NCBI GenBank assembly: GCA_964035015.1
Contig: OZ035998.1
Location: 13,587,958-13,651,957 of the forward strand
Length of the DNA stretch: 64,000 nucleotides
Direction: 5' to 3'
Source: Corallium rubrum
Lineage: Eukaryota; Cnidaria; Anthozoa; Scleralcyonacea; Coralliidae
Part shown: one piece after another, positions 46,201-55,867 of the stretch
Layout of the letters: each line of letters opens with the position of its first letter
How positions within the stretch are numbered: the stretch's first letter is position 1
Translations under genes and position numbers: made by a program
Notes under the pieces: generated by a model
What the model saw: only the letters and a program-made list of their open reading frames with translations
The model's database searches: none
Told to the model about the DNA's origin: nothing

Positions 46201-46797
46201 TCGAAAACCTTGATGTACGATTTCCATTACAACTACGTATTAAAGAAATATGGAAGTAGGGCTAAGTTGTTGTTTACAGACACGGACAGCCTGACATATG
46301 AGATTGAGGCGGAAGACGTTTATAAGGACTTTTGGGATGACAAAAACATTTTTGACAACTCAAACTATCCAGAGAGCTCAGCTTATCACAACAAGTCGAA
46401 CAAAAAGGTTATTGGGAAGATGAAGGACGAGGCGGCTGGCGTTCCCATAATCGAGTTCGTTGGTCTCAGAAGTAAGATGTATTCTTACCTGAAAGACAAC
46501 GGAACAGGTGACAAAACCGCCAAGGGAATTAAGAGGAGTGTCACTGAAAAACAGATCAAACATAAACACTACAAAGACACACTATTTGGTAAAAAACAAT
46601 TGTTTCAGAAAATGAAAACAATCCGGAGTGATAAACATAATCTGGGTAGTTATGAGATAAATAAGGTGTCACTCTCATGCTTTGACGATAAGAGATACCT
46701 GCTGGAAGATGGGATTAATTCCTACGCATACGGACACCTAAACGTTCAGAGGCAACTACGCATGTGTAGTCCCACGCGTAGGACTGAGCATGCGTAG
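43210..46797 (+). CDS. Polinton protein-primed family B DNA polymerase, 1195 aa
   Basis: Replicates the linear element from its ends. The N-terminal ~300 residues are element-specific. A C2H2-like finger (FCVYCLQCFSSTEVLDRHKV) lies near residues 308-330. The 3'-5' exonuclease motif is YADFEAI near 365. A Cys/His module, CHICG to DHCHVTGRYRGSAHQLC, at ~472-505 resembles an HNH/endonuclease VII-type zinc site. Polymerase motif A is DANNLYGWAMSQ (~760), motif B KLMNNSVFGKTMEN (~925) and motif C FTDTDSL (~1024). The C-terminus has the usual SYAYGH-type ending. The ATG at 43210 is used; the frame extends a few codons upstream only by a GTG. The ORF is intact and of normal length for Polinton POLB. 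The stop codon lies in a strong hairpin. Confidence 0.97.
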   Translation: MSDPDNMIHQDDDLDPNMFDYPDDVDPRLYERIIGYDIHQLDRALRGKTKSFSCAVVSQDPLEQVSALTNDVVRLLRRELAEMRGLKFAETLVVTLEKEVSGGATYKTAHFNSHIRTIINDGEIGQDVDVANEEVVVGIARWISEGSGWTVESVDGHYVNLTVYSPLEGSSYVDLPEELRHSRKGLINVKNSDDRCFMWCHLAHKFPVPQHPQRVSKYRDHVDGLDYSGISFPVSHRQYNRVEKQNEIRINVFGYENGLTFPVYVSEERFTDLMNLLIITNGNNKHYVLIRDFDRFMYNKTKHKRKKHFCVYCLQCFSSTEVLDRHKVVCISVNGKQAVRMPDPGKNVLKYSNFHKQLNVPFVVYADFEAITEKVNRPEVSESDREEKEKRPYMEKYQKHTDCGYGYKVVCCYDDRYSKDVQVYRGPGAVNKFIGKMLEEVEYCKGIRKEHFNQDMVLTDSDRADFRDANGCHICGLKYEERDVRVRDHCHVTGRYRGSAHQLCNRNHRLTDKIPVILHNLRGYDSHLIMREIGKFGQEINVIPNNMEKYMAFMLGKNLVFLDSFQFMSSSLDKLVENLPGNAFKYTAKEFGDRLYLMRAKGVYPYDYMDSFNRFEETKLPPKNKFYSVLNDEPITGEQYSHALKVWREFGMGTMGDYHDVYLKSDVSLLADVFENFRKTCVQYYGLDPCHYFTSPGLAWDAMLKMTGIELELMTDIDMFQFIEKGLRGGVSYIANRYGKANNPYMEGYSEDEAVKYIMYLDANNLYGWAMSQCLPTGGFRWMGESNLKNLAWELPENDSRTGMILEVDLEYPPELHDLHNDYPLAPEKMEIREDMLSEYCSEIRGEFGVSVGGVSKLVTNLMGKERYVVHYRNLQLYVRLGIKVKKVHRVLLFDQSEWLKQYIDFNTVKRTAAKNAFEKDFFKLMNNSVFGKTMENLRKRVDVRLVTCEEKLLRLASKPTFVSAKIFNENLVAVHKIKEVLTLNRPAYVGMCILDLSKTLMYDFHYNYVLKKYGSRAKLLFTDTDSLTYEIEAEDVYKDFWDDKNIFDNSNYPESSAYHNKSNKKVIGKMKDEAAGVPIIEFVGLRSKMYSYLKDNGTGDKTAKGIKRSVTEKQIKHKHYKDTLFGKKQLFQKMKTIRSDKHNLGSYEINKVSLSCFDDKRYLLEDGINSYAYGHLNVQRQLRMCSPTRRTEHA
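46756..46797. terminator. Hairpin at the POLB stop between convergent genes
   Basis: CTACGCATG (46756-46764) is the exact reverse complement of CATGCGTAG (46789-46797). Inside it AGTCC pairs with GGACT around CACGCGTA. The POLB TAG is the last codon of the right arm. The next gene ends 63 nt away in the opposite direction, so this could be a transcript 3'-end signal. Confidence 0.5.
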
Positions 46798-46860
46798 AAG
46801 GTCTCAGGGTCTCCCACTCCGCTAAAATACATACCCTAGAATGACCAAAAATAGACGGTC

Positions 46861-47610
46861 TCACTTATTCTCCTTAGTGGGGTAACGGTAGAGGAGTAAT
46901 CCAGCCGCCATAATCACTATTAAATACTCCCCAGTGAAAACAATTACCTTCCCACCAGCTGTCTGTATTTCTGTCCATGGTATTGTGTCTCTTCCCTTTG
47001 ACGGATGTAACTTCTCCCATTTCCTAGCCTGATGAACTATATCAGATCCCTCTCTGGTTAAACCCACCGACAGACCAGTTACTAATGCAATCGCTCCTAA
47101 ACCAATGGCAGTCACAATTCCAGCTTTCCTCAATGTCTTATTTAGGTTAGCCTTAGTCCACTCATCATAATGTGTTCTAATACCATCCCTTAACAAACCA
47201 TCTTCCTCTTCGGTTAAAACCTGTCCAATTGTCTGAAACTCACCTCCCAGATACTTCACAGAATAATCGATAACCAAACCAGACTTACTAAACTCCCTGG
47301 ATATACTTAATATGTCACTATCAATCAGATAGTCAACAAACAGTGGGTCAGTGCATTGTGGTTCCAGTTCTAGTATATTTGTGAAAAAGTCCTCACAGTT
47401 CCGATATGCAGCTCTTCTCCTCATCCTCCCGGTTCTACCCTCTGACACATTATTCACAGTGGGGCCATCAATAGCATCATCAGATCCGACACTATTACGC
47501 TCCAAAAAGTCTTCCGAAGCATCAACACCCCCAAAATCTGTTTCCTCCTGATCAGGGTCTGGGTCTGGGTCATGATTCGGATCTAATGGCTTAAGTTCAA
47601 TCTCCTCCAT
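46861..47610 (-). CDS. Polinton unknown two-TM protein, 249 aa
   Basis: Function unknown. The N-terminus is very acidic with a DPDPDPD run (residues ~11-20). A central globular part follows (AAYRNCEDFFTNILELEPQC and after), then a hydrophobic span (AGIVTAIGLGAIALVTGLSV, ~165-184) and a second near the C-terminus (YLIVIMAAGLLLYRY). The frame continues upstream into the right terminal repeat to 47751, but that part is antisense to the copy of the left gene's C-terminus. The ATG at 47608-47610, just inside the repeat boundary, is therefore preferred. It is convergent with POLB. Confidence 0.75.
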   Translation of the reverse strand: MEEIELKPLDPNHDPDPDPDQEETDFGGVDASEDFLERNSVGSDDAIDGPTVNNVSEGRTGRMRRRAAYRNCEDFFTNILELEPQCTDPLFVDYLIDSDILSISREFSKSGLVIDYSVKYLGGEFQTIGQVLTEEEDGLLRDGIRTHYDEWTKANLNKTLRKAGIVTAIGLGAIALVTGLSVGLTREGSDIVHQARKWEKLHPSKGRDTIPWTEIQTAGGKVIVFTGEYLIVIMAAGLLLYRYPTKENK

Positions 47611-47625
47611 ATTAAAATTGTCACG

Positions 47626-48139
47626 ATTACAAAAGGACAAACTGTTAAAAAGTGACGTTGGTAAAGTTGTGGCCATAATCACACCGTACATACCATGTCT
47701 AGGACTGTTATCCGGTGGTGTAACTGTGGGAAAACATGTGTACCAACACAAGACAAAAGTATCTGAAGAGAAATCGGGGAGTAAGTGAAATGTGTGTCAA
47801 AACCACAACCCTGATCGCTTTGAGGTGTTTCATATCAGATCCAACAAAAGCGTCTGAAAGGGGTGGTGGTCATTTTTCACTTTTTGAAGTATAAGCAGAC
47901 AAAAATGGGTTTTTGGAGGCGTGAAAATTTTTCCCCCCTTTCAAACATCCTTTCTTGATGAATTCCAGAATATTTTTTTTTGGTTTGGGTCCCTTTTCGT
48001 CCCTTTTTCTTATACTTAAAAAAATTTTTAAAAAAGCTTACCGTTCTGGACAACCCTCCTTGCTAAATCTAATCATCTGGGGGGCTGTTTTTTTGTGAGA
48101 AAAAAAAAGTGGCCCCATAGCCTCATATTCTATACTACT
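47626..48139. repeat. Polinton right terminal inverted repeat
   Basis: Reverse complement of 30910-31423. I saw two substitutions, near 47710 and 47714. It contains a start-less copy of the C-terminal codons of the left 195-aa gene. The element terminus CTATACTACT abuts the target duplication GAAAAT. Confidence 0.95.
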
Positions 48140-48335
48140 GAAAATTCGAGTGCATGTAGAATATATACATTTTAAGACCAAACCGGGACCAGATGCTAAA
48201 AATGCAACAGGCAGGAATTGAACCCACGACCTTGCGATTCTAGTGCAATGCTCTGACCGGCATTGAGCCACGGAGGGCGTTGCCGAGAGCTTGATCGCGA
48301 GTTCTGTATACATACGGTTTGGCCTGTTTACACGA
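48140..48335. repeat. Right flank: interrupted host repeat with tRNA-like SINE head (minus strand)
   Basis: GAATATATACATTTTAAGAC and ACCAAACCGGGACC match 30670-30715, so this is the same host unit the element cut. Within it, read on the minus strand, GTGGCTCAATGCCGG (A box) and GTGGGTTCAATTCCTGCC (B box) at about 48208-48275 form a tRNA-derived SINE head. The left-flank copy has lost most of the box-containing part. Confidence 0.65.
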
Positions 48336-48576
48336 CGAAATAGGACGAATTCGAGACCGGTCTCGAATTCGTCCGGTACCGTATAAACGGACGTCCAGTA
48401 GGGACTACGATTCACCTTTATCTTTTAGTTCAACAGAGCTTACCAAATTCAAGTGGTAATTTTTTCAAAGCTTTCCTAAATGATCCAGTTTTTTCTCGAA
48501 AAATTTTACCACTTTGCCTAGCAAGGTTAGATAGAAATTTCAAATTAATAGAAATCAGTTAAGGTCTTAACTAAAT

Positions 48577-48629
<53 letters not shown>

Positions 48630-49029
48630 GGTTCAGTATTTTGTTGAGTAAAATCTTGACAGTTTAACTATCTTTGTGCTCTTTTTCGTCAAAAGAGAGG
48701 GTGCGACTTATACACAGATACAGAAATAGGAAAAAATCTCGAAACAATTTGCATAATTATATCTACCAATCCCGCGCGTGAAAAACGTGCAGCAATGCCA
48801 GTATATGTACCTGCAGAAATTTCTTATGCGGCGAAAAGTCGCAACTGTACAAAGCATGCAATGCAGCTTTTTGTGATAGTAATAAAGAAAACTTAGAAAT
48901 TAGTTTTTCTAAAAACTCGGACTGTTCGTCAGATATTGATCACAATACAACTAAAACTCGTGGAAAATAACGCCGTGCTAGCGAAATACACATACGGTTC
49001 GTTTTTAGCTGAAAGATGAAACTTTCCTT
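48336..49029. other. AT-rich spacer with (TA)n microsatellite
   Basis: A (TA)n run of about 55 nt covers 48572-48626. A hairpin-like GAATTCGAGACCGGTCTCGAATTC lies near 48348-48371. No gene is supported. Confidence 0.5.
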
Positions 49030-49147
49030 AGGCCTGTTCCAAACGTCGCTCTTCCGAACCTATAATAATGATAATGAACTAAATCGTTTGTTTTTGCTGA
49101 TTTGGGTTCGGTGCATCGAGAAGCGCGACGTTTGAAACGGGCCTAAC
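49030..49147. mobile_element. PIF/Harbinger-like MITE
   Basis: The ends TTAGGCCTGTTCCAAACGTC and GACGTTTGAAACGGGCCTAA are inverted and include TTA/TAA at the borders. ~118 bp, noncoding. Confidence 0.65.
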
Positions 49148-49866
49148 CAGCTATAAGATAGGGAGAAATGTAGTAATGTACTAAACCCTTCCTACAATAA
49201 ATTTGAATGGTTTTGCAATATTTGATGCAGGTATTTGCAGAGAACCTTACTATAGACTGAAACTGCACAACGGAGGCACGGAATGTTAGCCTCTACTTAG
49301 GGGCTGTTTACGGGGTCGGGAGGACGTTAAGCGAGATCGTATATCGCTACAACTATATTTTCCCTTTATTTCTTTCATTTCGCTTATATGGAGAAAGTGT
49401 TTGCTGGGACGTTTTTTGTCCCGTCCCGCCTAACTGGAATCCCAGTTTGCTCAAACCAGAAATATTCGGCAATTGAAAAGTCAGAAATGGTATTTCCGCC
49501 CTTGCTATCAGTGGAAAATACTGAATTACATTTACTGTATTCAGCAACTTACAAACCAAAACACTTAGACCAAGGTCAAAGTAGAGAAAAAACTGTCATT
49601 TAACTGGCATTAAGTTTCTTTTAATATTTTTCAATTGTTAAATCATTCCCCCAACAAATGACAAATTTTTCCCCAACAGAAGGGCAAAGTGTTCCTGACA
49701 ACCCCTGAACACCAGCTGTGAAGATCCAATTCAACCAAATTCATATTTTAGATCTCTATTTGTATTGTTGAGTGTTGACATTTGCTCTGTTTCACTTCTG
49801 TTCAGTTCTATATCACATCTACAGACACACAGCCCTCGTGGATTAATTACAGTCACTTGTACCTAA

Positions 49867-50383
49867 GGGGGTGTTCATATGATACCGGTAAGCGGGATGG
49901 CCCAGTAAGCAAAACGAAGTCTGTTTTGTGTTCATATGGTAGTTTTCATCCCACCTACCGAGGAGAAATGATGACTAAAATTAGCTTGTCTGATGATCCG
50001 TGACTAGACATCAGACTATTCAGCCATCAAAGATCGCAATTTTGTCGTATTGCACATGTTTGTATGCTTCATAATCAATCCTTTTATTATACAATTGTGA
50101 TTTATATGCCAATAAACAATAAAATCTTCAACTATCCTTTTCCATAAAAAAGAACTAACTTTTGTCCTTAATGACTTCATCCCGGTAAGCGGGACGATGT
50201 GTTCATATGGGAAAATTTCATCCTGCCTACTTATGATCTCGGCACACGCTGCCGAGATCTCGGTAAGCGGGCCAGCCCGCTTTCTCATATGAACGCAAAG
50301 CAAATTTTTATAGGAAAACAACTACGAGGCGAGATCCCCACTAAGCAGGCCAGCCCGGTAACCAGGATCATATGAACACCCCC
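49867..50383. mobile_element. MITE with GGGGGTGTTCATATGAT ends and TAA duplication
   Basis: Left GGGGGTGTTCATATGATACC and right GGATCATATGAACACCCCC are inverted, with TAA on both sides, as in PIF/Harbinger-type elements. Inside, GTAAGCGGG motifs and TTCATATG recur several times. No ORF is supported. Confidence 0.7.
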
Positions 50384-51946
50384 TAAGTGGAAACACAACC
50401 TGTCAAAACATGTTCTATATGTCAAGGTCAAACATAAAAGTTTTCCTTGAAAACACATTAAGTTTCCCAGCTTCCACCTACATGTTTGTGCTCTTAGCCA
50501 ATCACATCTTGCCAATCCCACGGTGTCCATTTCAAAACGGTTAACTTTTGAACATGTTTTGAACATGTCTTGATGGGTGATGTTTTCCACTTCCGTGCAA
50601 ACGACAGTATTTACATTTAAGAGGTCAAGTACAGCATATCTCAGTCTGCTGACTATGAGTACAGTAACAGGCCAAGTAGGTAGCATTAGCAATATGCAAC
50701 CATACAACCATGATTTAGTGGCAAGCATTAATTTTATAATTGAACAACTTACAAAATTAATTAATGATGTTCACATAAATATTGAACAATAATTATTACT
50801 GTGTATCAATTAGCAAAATTTATTGAATAATTAAGACTTCAAGAATATAATTATATGATGTAAATATTATAAATAATGCAAACCATTAGGGTTACAGTGT
50901 ATATTATATGACAGTATATATACAGTATGGTAGTGCCAAAGCCAATGCTGACAGAGGCAGATAACACTTGCATTAGGTCTGCACGATTCTTCATATCATA
51001 CAAAAGACAAATTTAAGGGTGATCTAGCTATAGACAATGAACTATGCATGATCACAAGGCTTGGTTTACATAATACATGTATTAATTAGCTTATTTATAT
51101 TAATTTTCACATAAAGCTTTATAAAACAAACTTTACAAACAGTCAAACAACAAGGTAATTATAAACACACCATGATTGTTAACAATAAAATTTGTCTGGT
51201 GACTTTAAGAAAATAAAAAGTTGATATGAGCTCCCTTTCTGTAACAGTGCAGATATTGCACTGTACGTATGTAGATGGCTTTTAATTTTTTTCAATAATA
51301 ACTTACAGTATTGGATTCATCTAAACCTGATGTGGCAAAATATTTAAGTTCAATGAGAACTCAATATATTTAAAATTTGAGACTTAAATTCTTCCATATC
51401 ATGTGAAGATGAATCTAATTACATGTTTTATTATACTGAACAAACAATTGTGTGATTGACAAGAAATATGCATGTTTTTTGTGTCCAAAACCTGTCCAAA
51501 GATTGCTGTCCAATATGTAGTTGTCCTACATTCACAAAATATTGGACATGTAGACATTTGATTATATTAAATAATTATACCAAATATGGGGCGATATAAA
51601 GGGGATTGTGTCTTTTTACCTGTATCCATGTATACAGAGTATCTACAGTAAAAATAAACACTTATTCAGTAACTAATACAAGCTGGACCAAAATATAAAT
51701 AATATTTTTCATGCATGACAGTAATTTAGTACTTGTACCTTCAGAACTTTTTTCGTCCTCTCAGCCATAATTTTTGCCCCGTGACACTCAACAGTGAATA
51801 ATTATCACAATTCTTTTCCTGCAATTTAAAAATAAAAATGCTATATAAAAGCATGGATAGTATTATAAAAGTCAACAATAAATACTAGTTTTGATACAGT
51901 AATAACTGCTGACATGATTATTGCAACCAGCAGGCGCGTTAAAAAA
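50384..51946. other. AT-rich region upstream of the HAD gene
   Basis: No recognisable exon, RNA gene or clear transposon ends. The last few hundred bases should contain the promoter and 5' UTR of the downstream gene, but I see no decisive element. Confidence 0.4.
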
Positions 51947-52678
51947 ATGGCGACAAGTATTGAACTAGTTGTATTTGATCTTGCAGGAACGACTGTAGAT
52001 GATTCAATAGCAGGTTTACCTTTAGTCACAGTGGCCATGAAAGAAGCATTTAAGAATCATGACATTAGGATAACCGCAGAGCAAGTTAATCCGTTTAGAG
52101 GAATGGAAAAAAAAGAAGCTATTAAAAATCTTCTTCATGAATCAAACCATGAGTGTATATTAATAAATGATACACGTGGAACTGATGAAAATCAGGCTGC
52201 TGTTGTGGAAAAGATCTTTAAGGATTTTAAAGCTGCTTTAGATTCCCATTTAGTCGATATTGATAAAGAAATTCATGGAACGACAGAAAGTTTTCAGTTT
52301 TTGCAATCAAAAGGGATTCAAATAGCAGTTGGGAGTGGATTTCCGCATAATGTTGTTGTTTCTTTGGTGGAAAAGCTGGGGTGGAAAGATATAGTTGACT
52401 TTTCATCTAGCGCTGAGAATGAAGGCTATGGAAGACCACATCCATCTTTAATACATTCAGCAATGAAGCATTGTGGTGTCACAGACAAGAGAAAAGTTGT
52501 GAAGATTGGGGATACTGTGATTGACGTGGAAGAAGGGAAAAATGCTGGTTGTAAGACAGTTGCCGTTCTAACTGGGACTCAAAGTGAACCTAGGTTAAAG
52601 CAGAGTAATCCTGATTATATAATAAAAAGTGTTGCTGAACTTCCTGAAGTTATAAAGCACCTTGAAACTATGGCATAA
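51947..52678 (+). CDS. Phosphonatase-like HAD-superfamily hydrolase, intronless, 243 aa
   Basis: Related to phosphonoacetaldehyde hydrolase (PhnX) and PhnX-like HAD proteins, which cleave phosphonates or phosphate esters with an Asp nucleophile. Motif I is FDLAGTT: D11 is the nucleophile and A13 replaces the usual second Asp, a mark of phosphonatases. The cap region RGMEKKEAIK has Lys55/Lys56 near where PhnX has its Schiff-base Lys. Motif II is AVGSGFP (S129), GRPHP at 161-165 fits the substrate loop, and motif IV is KIGDTVIDVEEGKNAG (D188, D192). The ATG at 51947 (context AAAATGGCG) is preferred over one 33 nt upstream. It has no introns although its neighbours do, so retroposition or bacterial origin is possible; base use looks like the host. 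AATAAA at 52907 may end the transcript. Whether the substrate is a phosphonate is unknown. Confidence 0.85.
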   Translation: MATSIELVVFDLAGTTVDDSIAGLPLVTVAMKEAFKNHDIRITAEQVNPFRGMEKKEAIKNLLHESNHECILINDTRGTDENQAAVVEKIFKDFKAALDSHLVDIDKEIHGTTESFQFLQSKGIQIAVGSGFPHNVVVSLVEKLGWKDIVDFSSSAENEGYGRPHPSLIHSAMKHCGVTDKRKVVKIGDTVIDVEEGKNAGCKTVAVLTGTQSEPRLKQSNPDYIIKSVAELPEVIKHLETMA

Positions 52679-53032
52679 CATTTTTAGGCTGGATATCCTT
52701 ATTATTACTGTACCATTCTTTCTCGAGACTGGTTTCTACAGTATTATAAAAGGCATCTGGTCTTTTTTTCTGGTAAGGACAAAAATTAATGTATACCCTT
52801 GGCCAACTGTACACCCCTAAATAATAACCCCCTTCTCCCACCCAATTATACAACAACCAAGTGCATCACTGACAAATAATAACAACAATTACATGTAGTT
52901 AGACACAATAAATATTATAAGCAAACTAAAACAAACCCTAACAGTACAGTTAGTAGCATCTTATAAAAACACAACATCAAGGAGTAAACAAATAAGACAA
53001 TATGCAGTAAAGATATTTTGAATTTATTTCAG

Positions 53033-53219
53033 AATTGGGTCATTCCGGAAAAGATCCATACCTCCCCACAGAGGAAATTTGTGCCATCCGGGTAGGGGAG
53101 GGGGGTAAATCTATTTCTGATAATAGTAAAGTGTATTAGGACGTCCAAAGAGGGGAGGGGGTCAACTTCACATTTCCTCCGTGGGGGAGGTGTGAATGTT
53201 TTCTGGAATGACCCATTAC
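53033..53219. mobile_element. MITE with TGGGTCATTCCRGAAAA ends
   Basis: TTGGGTCATTCCGGAAAAGA at the left and TTTTCTGGAATGACCCATTA at the right are inverted. Inner CACCTCCCC / GGGGAGG motifs are also mirrored. A second copy in opposite orientation lies at 53611-53790. Confidence 0.75.
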
Positions 53220-53910
53220 AGTAGAACCTGAGTTTTACAACCACCCCTGTTGCCAGGTGGAAGTAGTCATAAATGACATGTGGTCATACATAGCAGGTAG
53301 TCATGTGACATAGCAGCCATTAAAAATGTACAAACTTGTCACTGTAACAATTGTCAAGATCAACTTCTCTAAAGTTAATAAATATTACTCATTGTTTTGA
53401 ATTGTTCAGTCATTGTATTAACTCTCAAACATCAACAAAAATGTATTTAACTCTGACAACAAAAATTCACACAGATTTTCATCAAATAATGCTCAAAAGA
53501 GAAGCAAAATGAGACTAAAATGCAGTAACACAGCAATTGTGCAACATGTCCAGTTTCCGTTTTCACATGTGGTCACATTTGCATTTGTTTACTACAAATA
53601 AAAGGTATTGGGTCATTCCAGAAAACATCCACACCTCCCCCATGGAGGAAGTGTGAAGTTGACCCCCTCCCCTCTTCGGACATCCTAGTACATTTTACTA
53701 TTATCAGAAGTAGATTTAACCCCCTCCCCTCCATGGATGGCACAAATTTCCTCCATGGGGGAGGTATGGATCTTTTCTGGAATGACCCATTTCTTTAATG
53801 TATTTCGGCAGTTTTAGGTTGAGATGGTCACTCATAGCAGGTAAATAAAACTGGTCGTAAACAGCAGGCAGTTGTAAAAAGGGGGGTTGTAAAACTCAGG
53901 TTCTACTGTA
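53219..53910. mobile_element. Tigger/pogo-like MITE with a nested copy of the neighbouring MITE
   Basis: The outer ends CAGTAGAACCTGAGTTTTAC and GTAAAACTCAGGTTCTACTG are inverted and flanked by TA, as in pogo/Tigger elements. Inside, 53611-53790 is a complete copy of the 53033-53219 MITE in opposite orientation. No transposase frame is present. Confidence 0.75.
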
Positions 53911-54336
53911 TTGGGTGGGACAGAGCATTTATATGGTGAAAATTGTCCCTCTCAAGCCGGGACCCAGCAAACACAGTCTTCATATTATATAAATGAAATG
54001 AGATTGGTAGTGATGCAATCAGGGATCAAATTTCACCAAGGCCACCGAGGCCATGGCCAACGGTGAACGGAAAATGGCCTATGGTCACAAGGCAACCCAA
54101 GGCCATTCTTGGCCTTGGGTTGTCCACCATGCATATATCGGCAAACTTTAATATAATATCTCCTAATGTCTGAAGATCACTTTATAGTTTTAATATTTCC
54201 CCCCGACATTTTGTCTGACATTCTGTAACTTGTTTTGATGCCGAGAGGCCTAAATTTATCATGTCTGTTGCGTGCAGAGACCGATCCAGTCGTGTGGTCG
54301 TCAGCTATGGCCGCAGCATGATAGTTCTGCCCCGCT

Positions 54337-54708
54337 GATCATGGAAACAGTGAGATTTTGTCACTGGCTGAGCACTTCAGTGAAACCCTGAAGAAAAACG
54401 GGTGTGACGTCGATAAGCTCCTACCAGAATGGGTAAAGTTGAAGCGTTACGTAAAGAGACACTGGCAACCAAGATTCACCGAGAAATGTGGCACATCGCT
54501 ACTTTGGCGCATGACCATATCATGCACATTCTGCAGTGTTGAACGGTGTTTTTTATTACTCAAATGTATCCTGGGTGACTGGCGACTTTTGCTTGGTACT
54601 GAGACTATCGGTAAATTAATGCGCGTGTGTTCTGATGGACCTCCCTCTCATCATAGTCAATCGGTGAGATATGGTCTGGAAACTCGGCAAACTTCAAAGC
54701 GCCTATAA
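54337..54708 (+). pseudogene. Degraded fragment, possibly of a hAT-derived transposase
   Basis: The frame LAEHFSETLKKNGCDVDKLL followed by PEWVKLKRYVKRHW looks like part of a hAT/ZNF862-type protein. After ~40 codons similarity fades. There is no ATG or splice structure that I can support. It lies directly before a LINE tail. Confidence 0.35.
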
Positions 54709-55857
54709 TAATAATAATAATAATAATCTTTATTTCCATCACACCATTATTGGTACATAGGATATACTAATACAAATGTTAATACAAAAAAAAAGTTATT
54801 CACCCAATGAACTAATTACCTACAGTAGCGTCATTGAAAATCTTGGTTAAACTATATACATATTTGGCTGTACATTCTGTTATGCATTCATCATGCATAC
54901 TATAGCCATACAATAATGAAATAGATCGTTTTTACTCAACAATTTAAAGCTACTATTAATTAAATATTTGATATCTCGTTTATGAAATTTTCTCGAAGAT
55001 TTACTAATTTATCATTATTACAATTTGAGAAATAATGATATTCGTCACCTACATCTTTTGACTTACAAATGGACATAATCGTAGATTGTATACGATATTT
55101 GTATATCGCCCAACTTCACTTGGAAACTTATGTGCGGATACCCTAAACCTTGTAACCGCTTGACGATTCTTTACATTTTTGACTCGAGATAAATAACTTT
55201 CAAATTTCAAATGTGGTTTCACAAGGTTTAAGATACGCAATTTACTACATTGTTGAGTCTGATCTTTCCATATAGTATTATATCTTTTACATAATTCATT
55301 TTTGATATATTTAGATAGATTATTAATATCATTTTTAGACATAACCACAGTAATCTCCAAAGACCCGATATCACACATATTCAACAAGAAATCAGTGAAT
55401 TTAGCACTCTGAGAACATGACTGAATACATACACGAGCTGCCTTTCCTACTAATTGATTCCTATAAGTTGAACTACTCACTCTCAACCAACTCTCAACCA
55501 GAATTTAATAACCAAAGTCAAAATTCGTACAATCATCGGCATTCTACCTAGTTCGGCAAGGACCGCTAAATTAGTAGACTTTGAATGAACTCCTAAAATT
55601 CGCTTACAAAATTTTAAATGTAGCTTATCAATATCTGTGATGACACTGAACAATTTCTTCTTGAACATATCAATATTGGTTATTCTTCCCAAAACATACA
55701 CTCCCCACACCTCGCAGCAATATAATAGAATCGGAGATACAAGGGTTGAGAATAATTTTAAGAGAACCTTAACCGAGACACTATCCACATTAGAGAAGTT
55801 TCTAAATATACTATGATATGCACGCAACGCCTTATAGTGCAACAACTTTCAAGTTTA
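54703..55857 (-). mobile_element. 5'-truncated non-LTR retrotransposon (LINE), C-terminal ORF2 piece
   Basis: Minus strand. Frame 55845-55483 encodes VLLKLFSTLVSPILLYCCEV and RILGVHSKSTNLAVLAELGR, the typical region after the reverse transcriptase of L2/CR1-like LINEs. Frame 55486-55049 continues after a shift at about 55484. The 3' end has AATAAAG followed by a (TTA)n tail (54704-54727 on the plus strand as ATAATA). Catalytic RT motifs are missing through 5' truncation, so it is inactive. Confidence 0.75.
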
Positions 55858-55867
55858 AAACTCCCAG

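Larger units (their letters stand above)
30910..48139. mobile_element. Polinton/Maverick (adintovirus-like) element, 17,230 bp
   Basis: Terminal inverted repeats of 514 bp (30910-31423 and 47626-48139) differ at only about two positions that I could see, and start AGTAGTATAG. The 6-bp target duplication GAAAAT lies at 30904-30909 and 48140-48145. The inside carries the hallmark set: protein-primed family B polymerase, retroviral-type integrase, A32/FtsK-like packaging ATPase, and probable major and minor capsid proteins. Genes are intronless and mostly 0-40 bp apart, and base composition is clearly less AT-rich than the host DNA. Near-identical repeats and almost fully intact ORFs indicate a recent insertion. 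No adenain-like protease gene is seen. Confidence 0.97.

Noticed and set aside
47611..47751. N-terminal extension of the 249-aa Polinton protein into the right terminal repeat
   Set aside because: This stretch is antisense to the repeat copy of another gene's C-terminus; the ATG at 47610, at the repeat border, is the simpler start.
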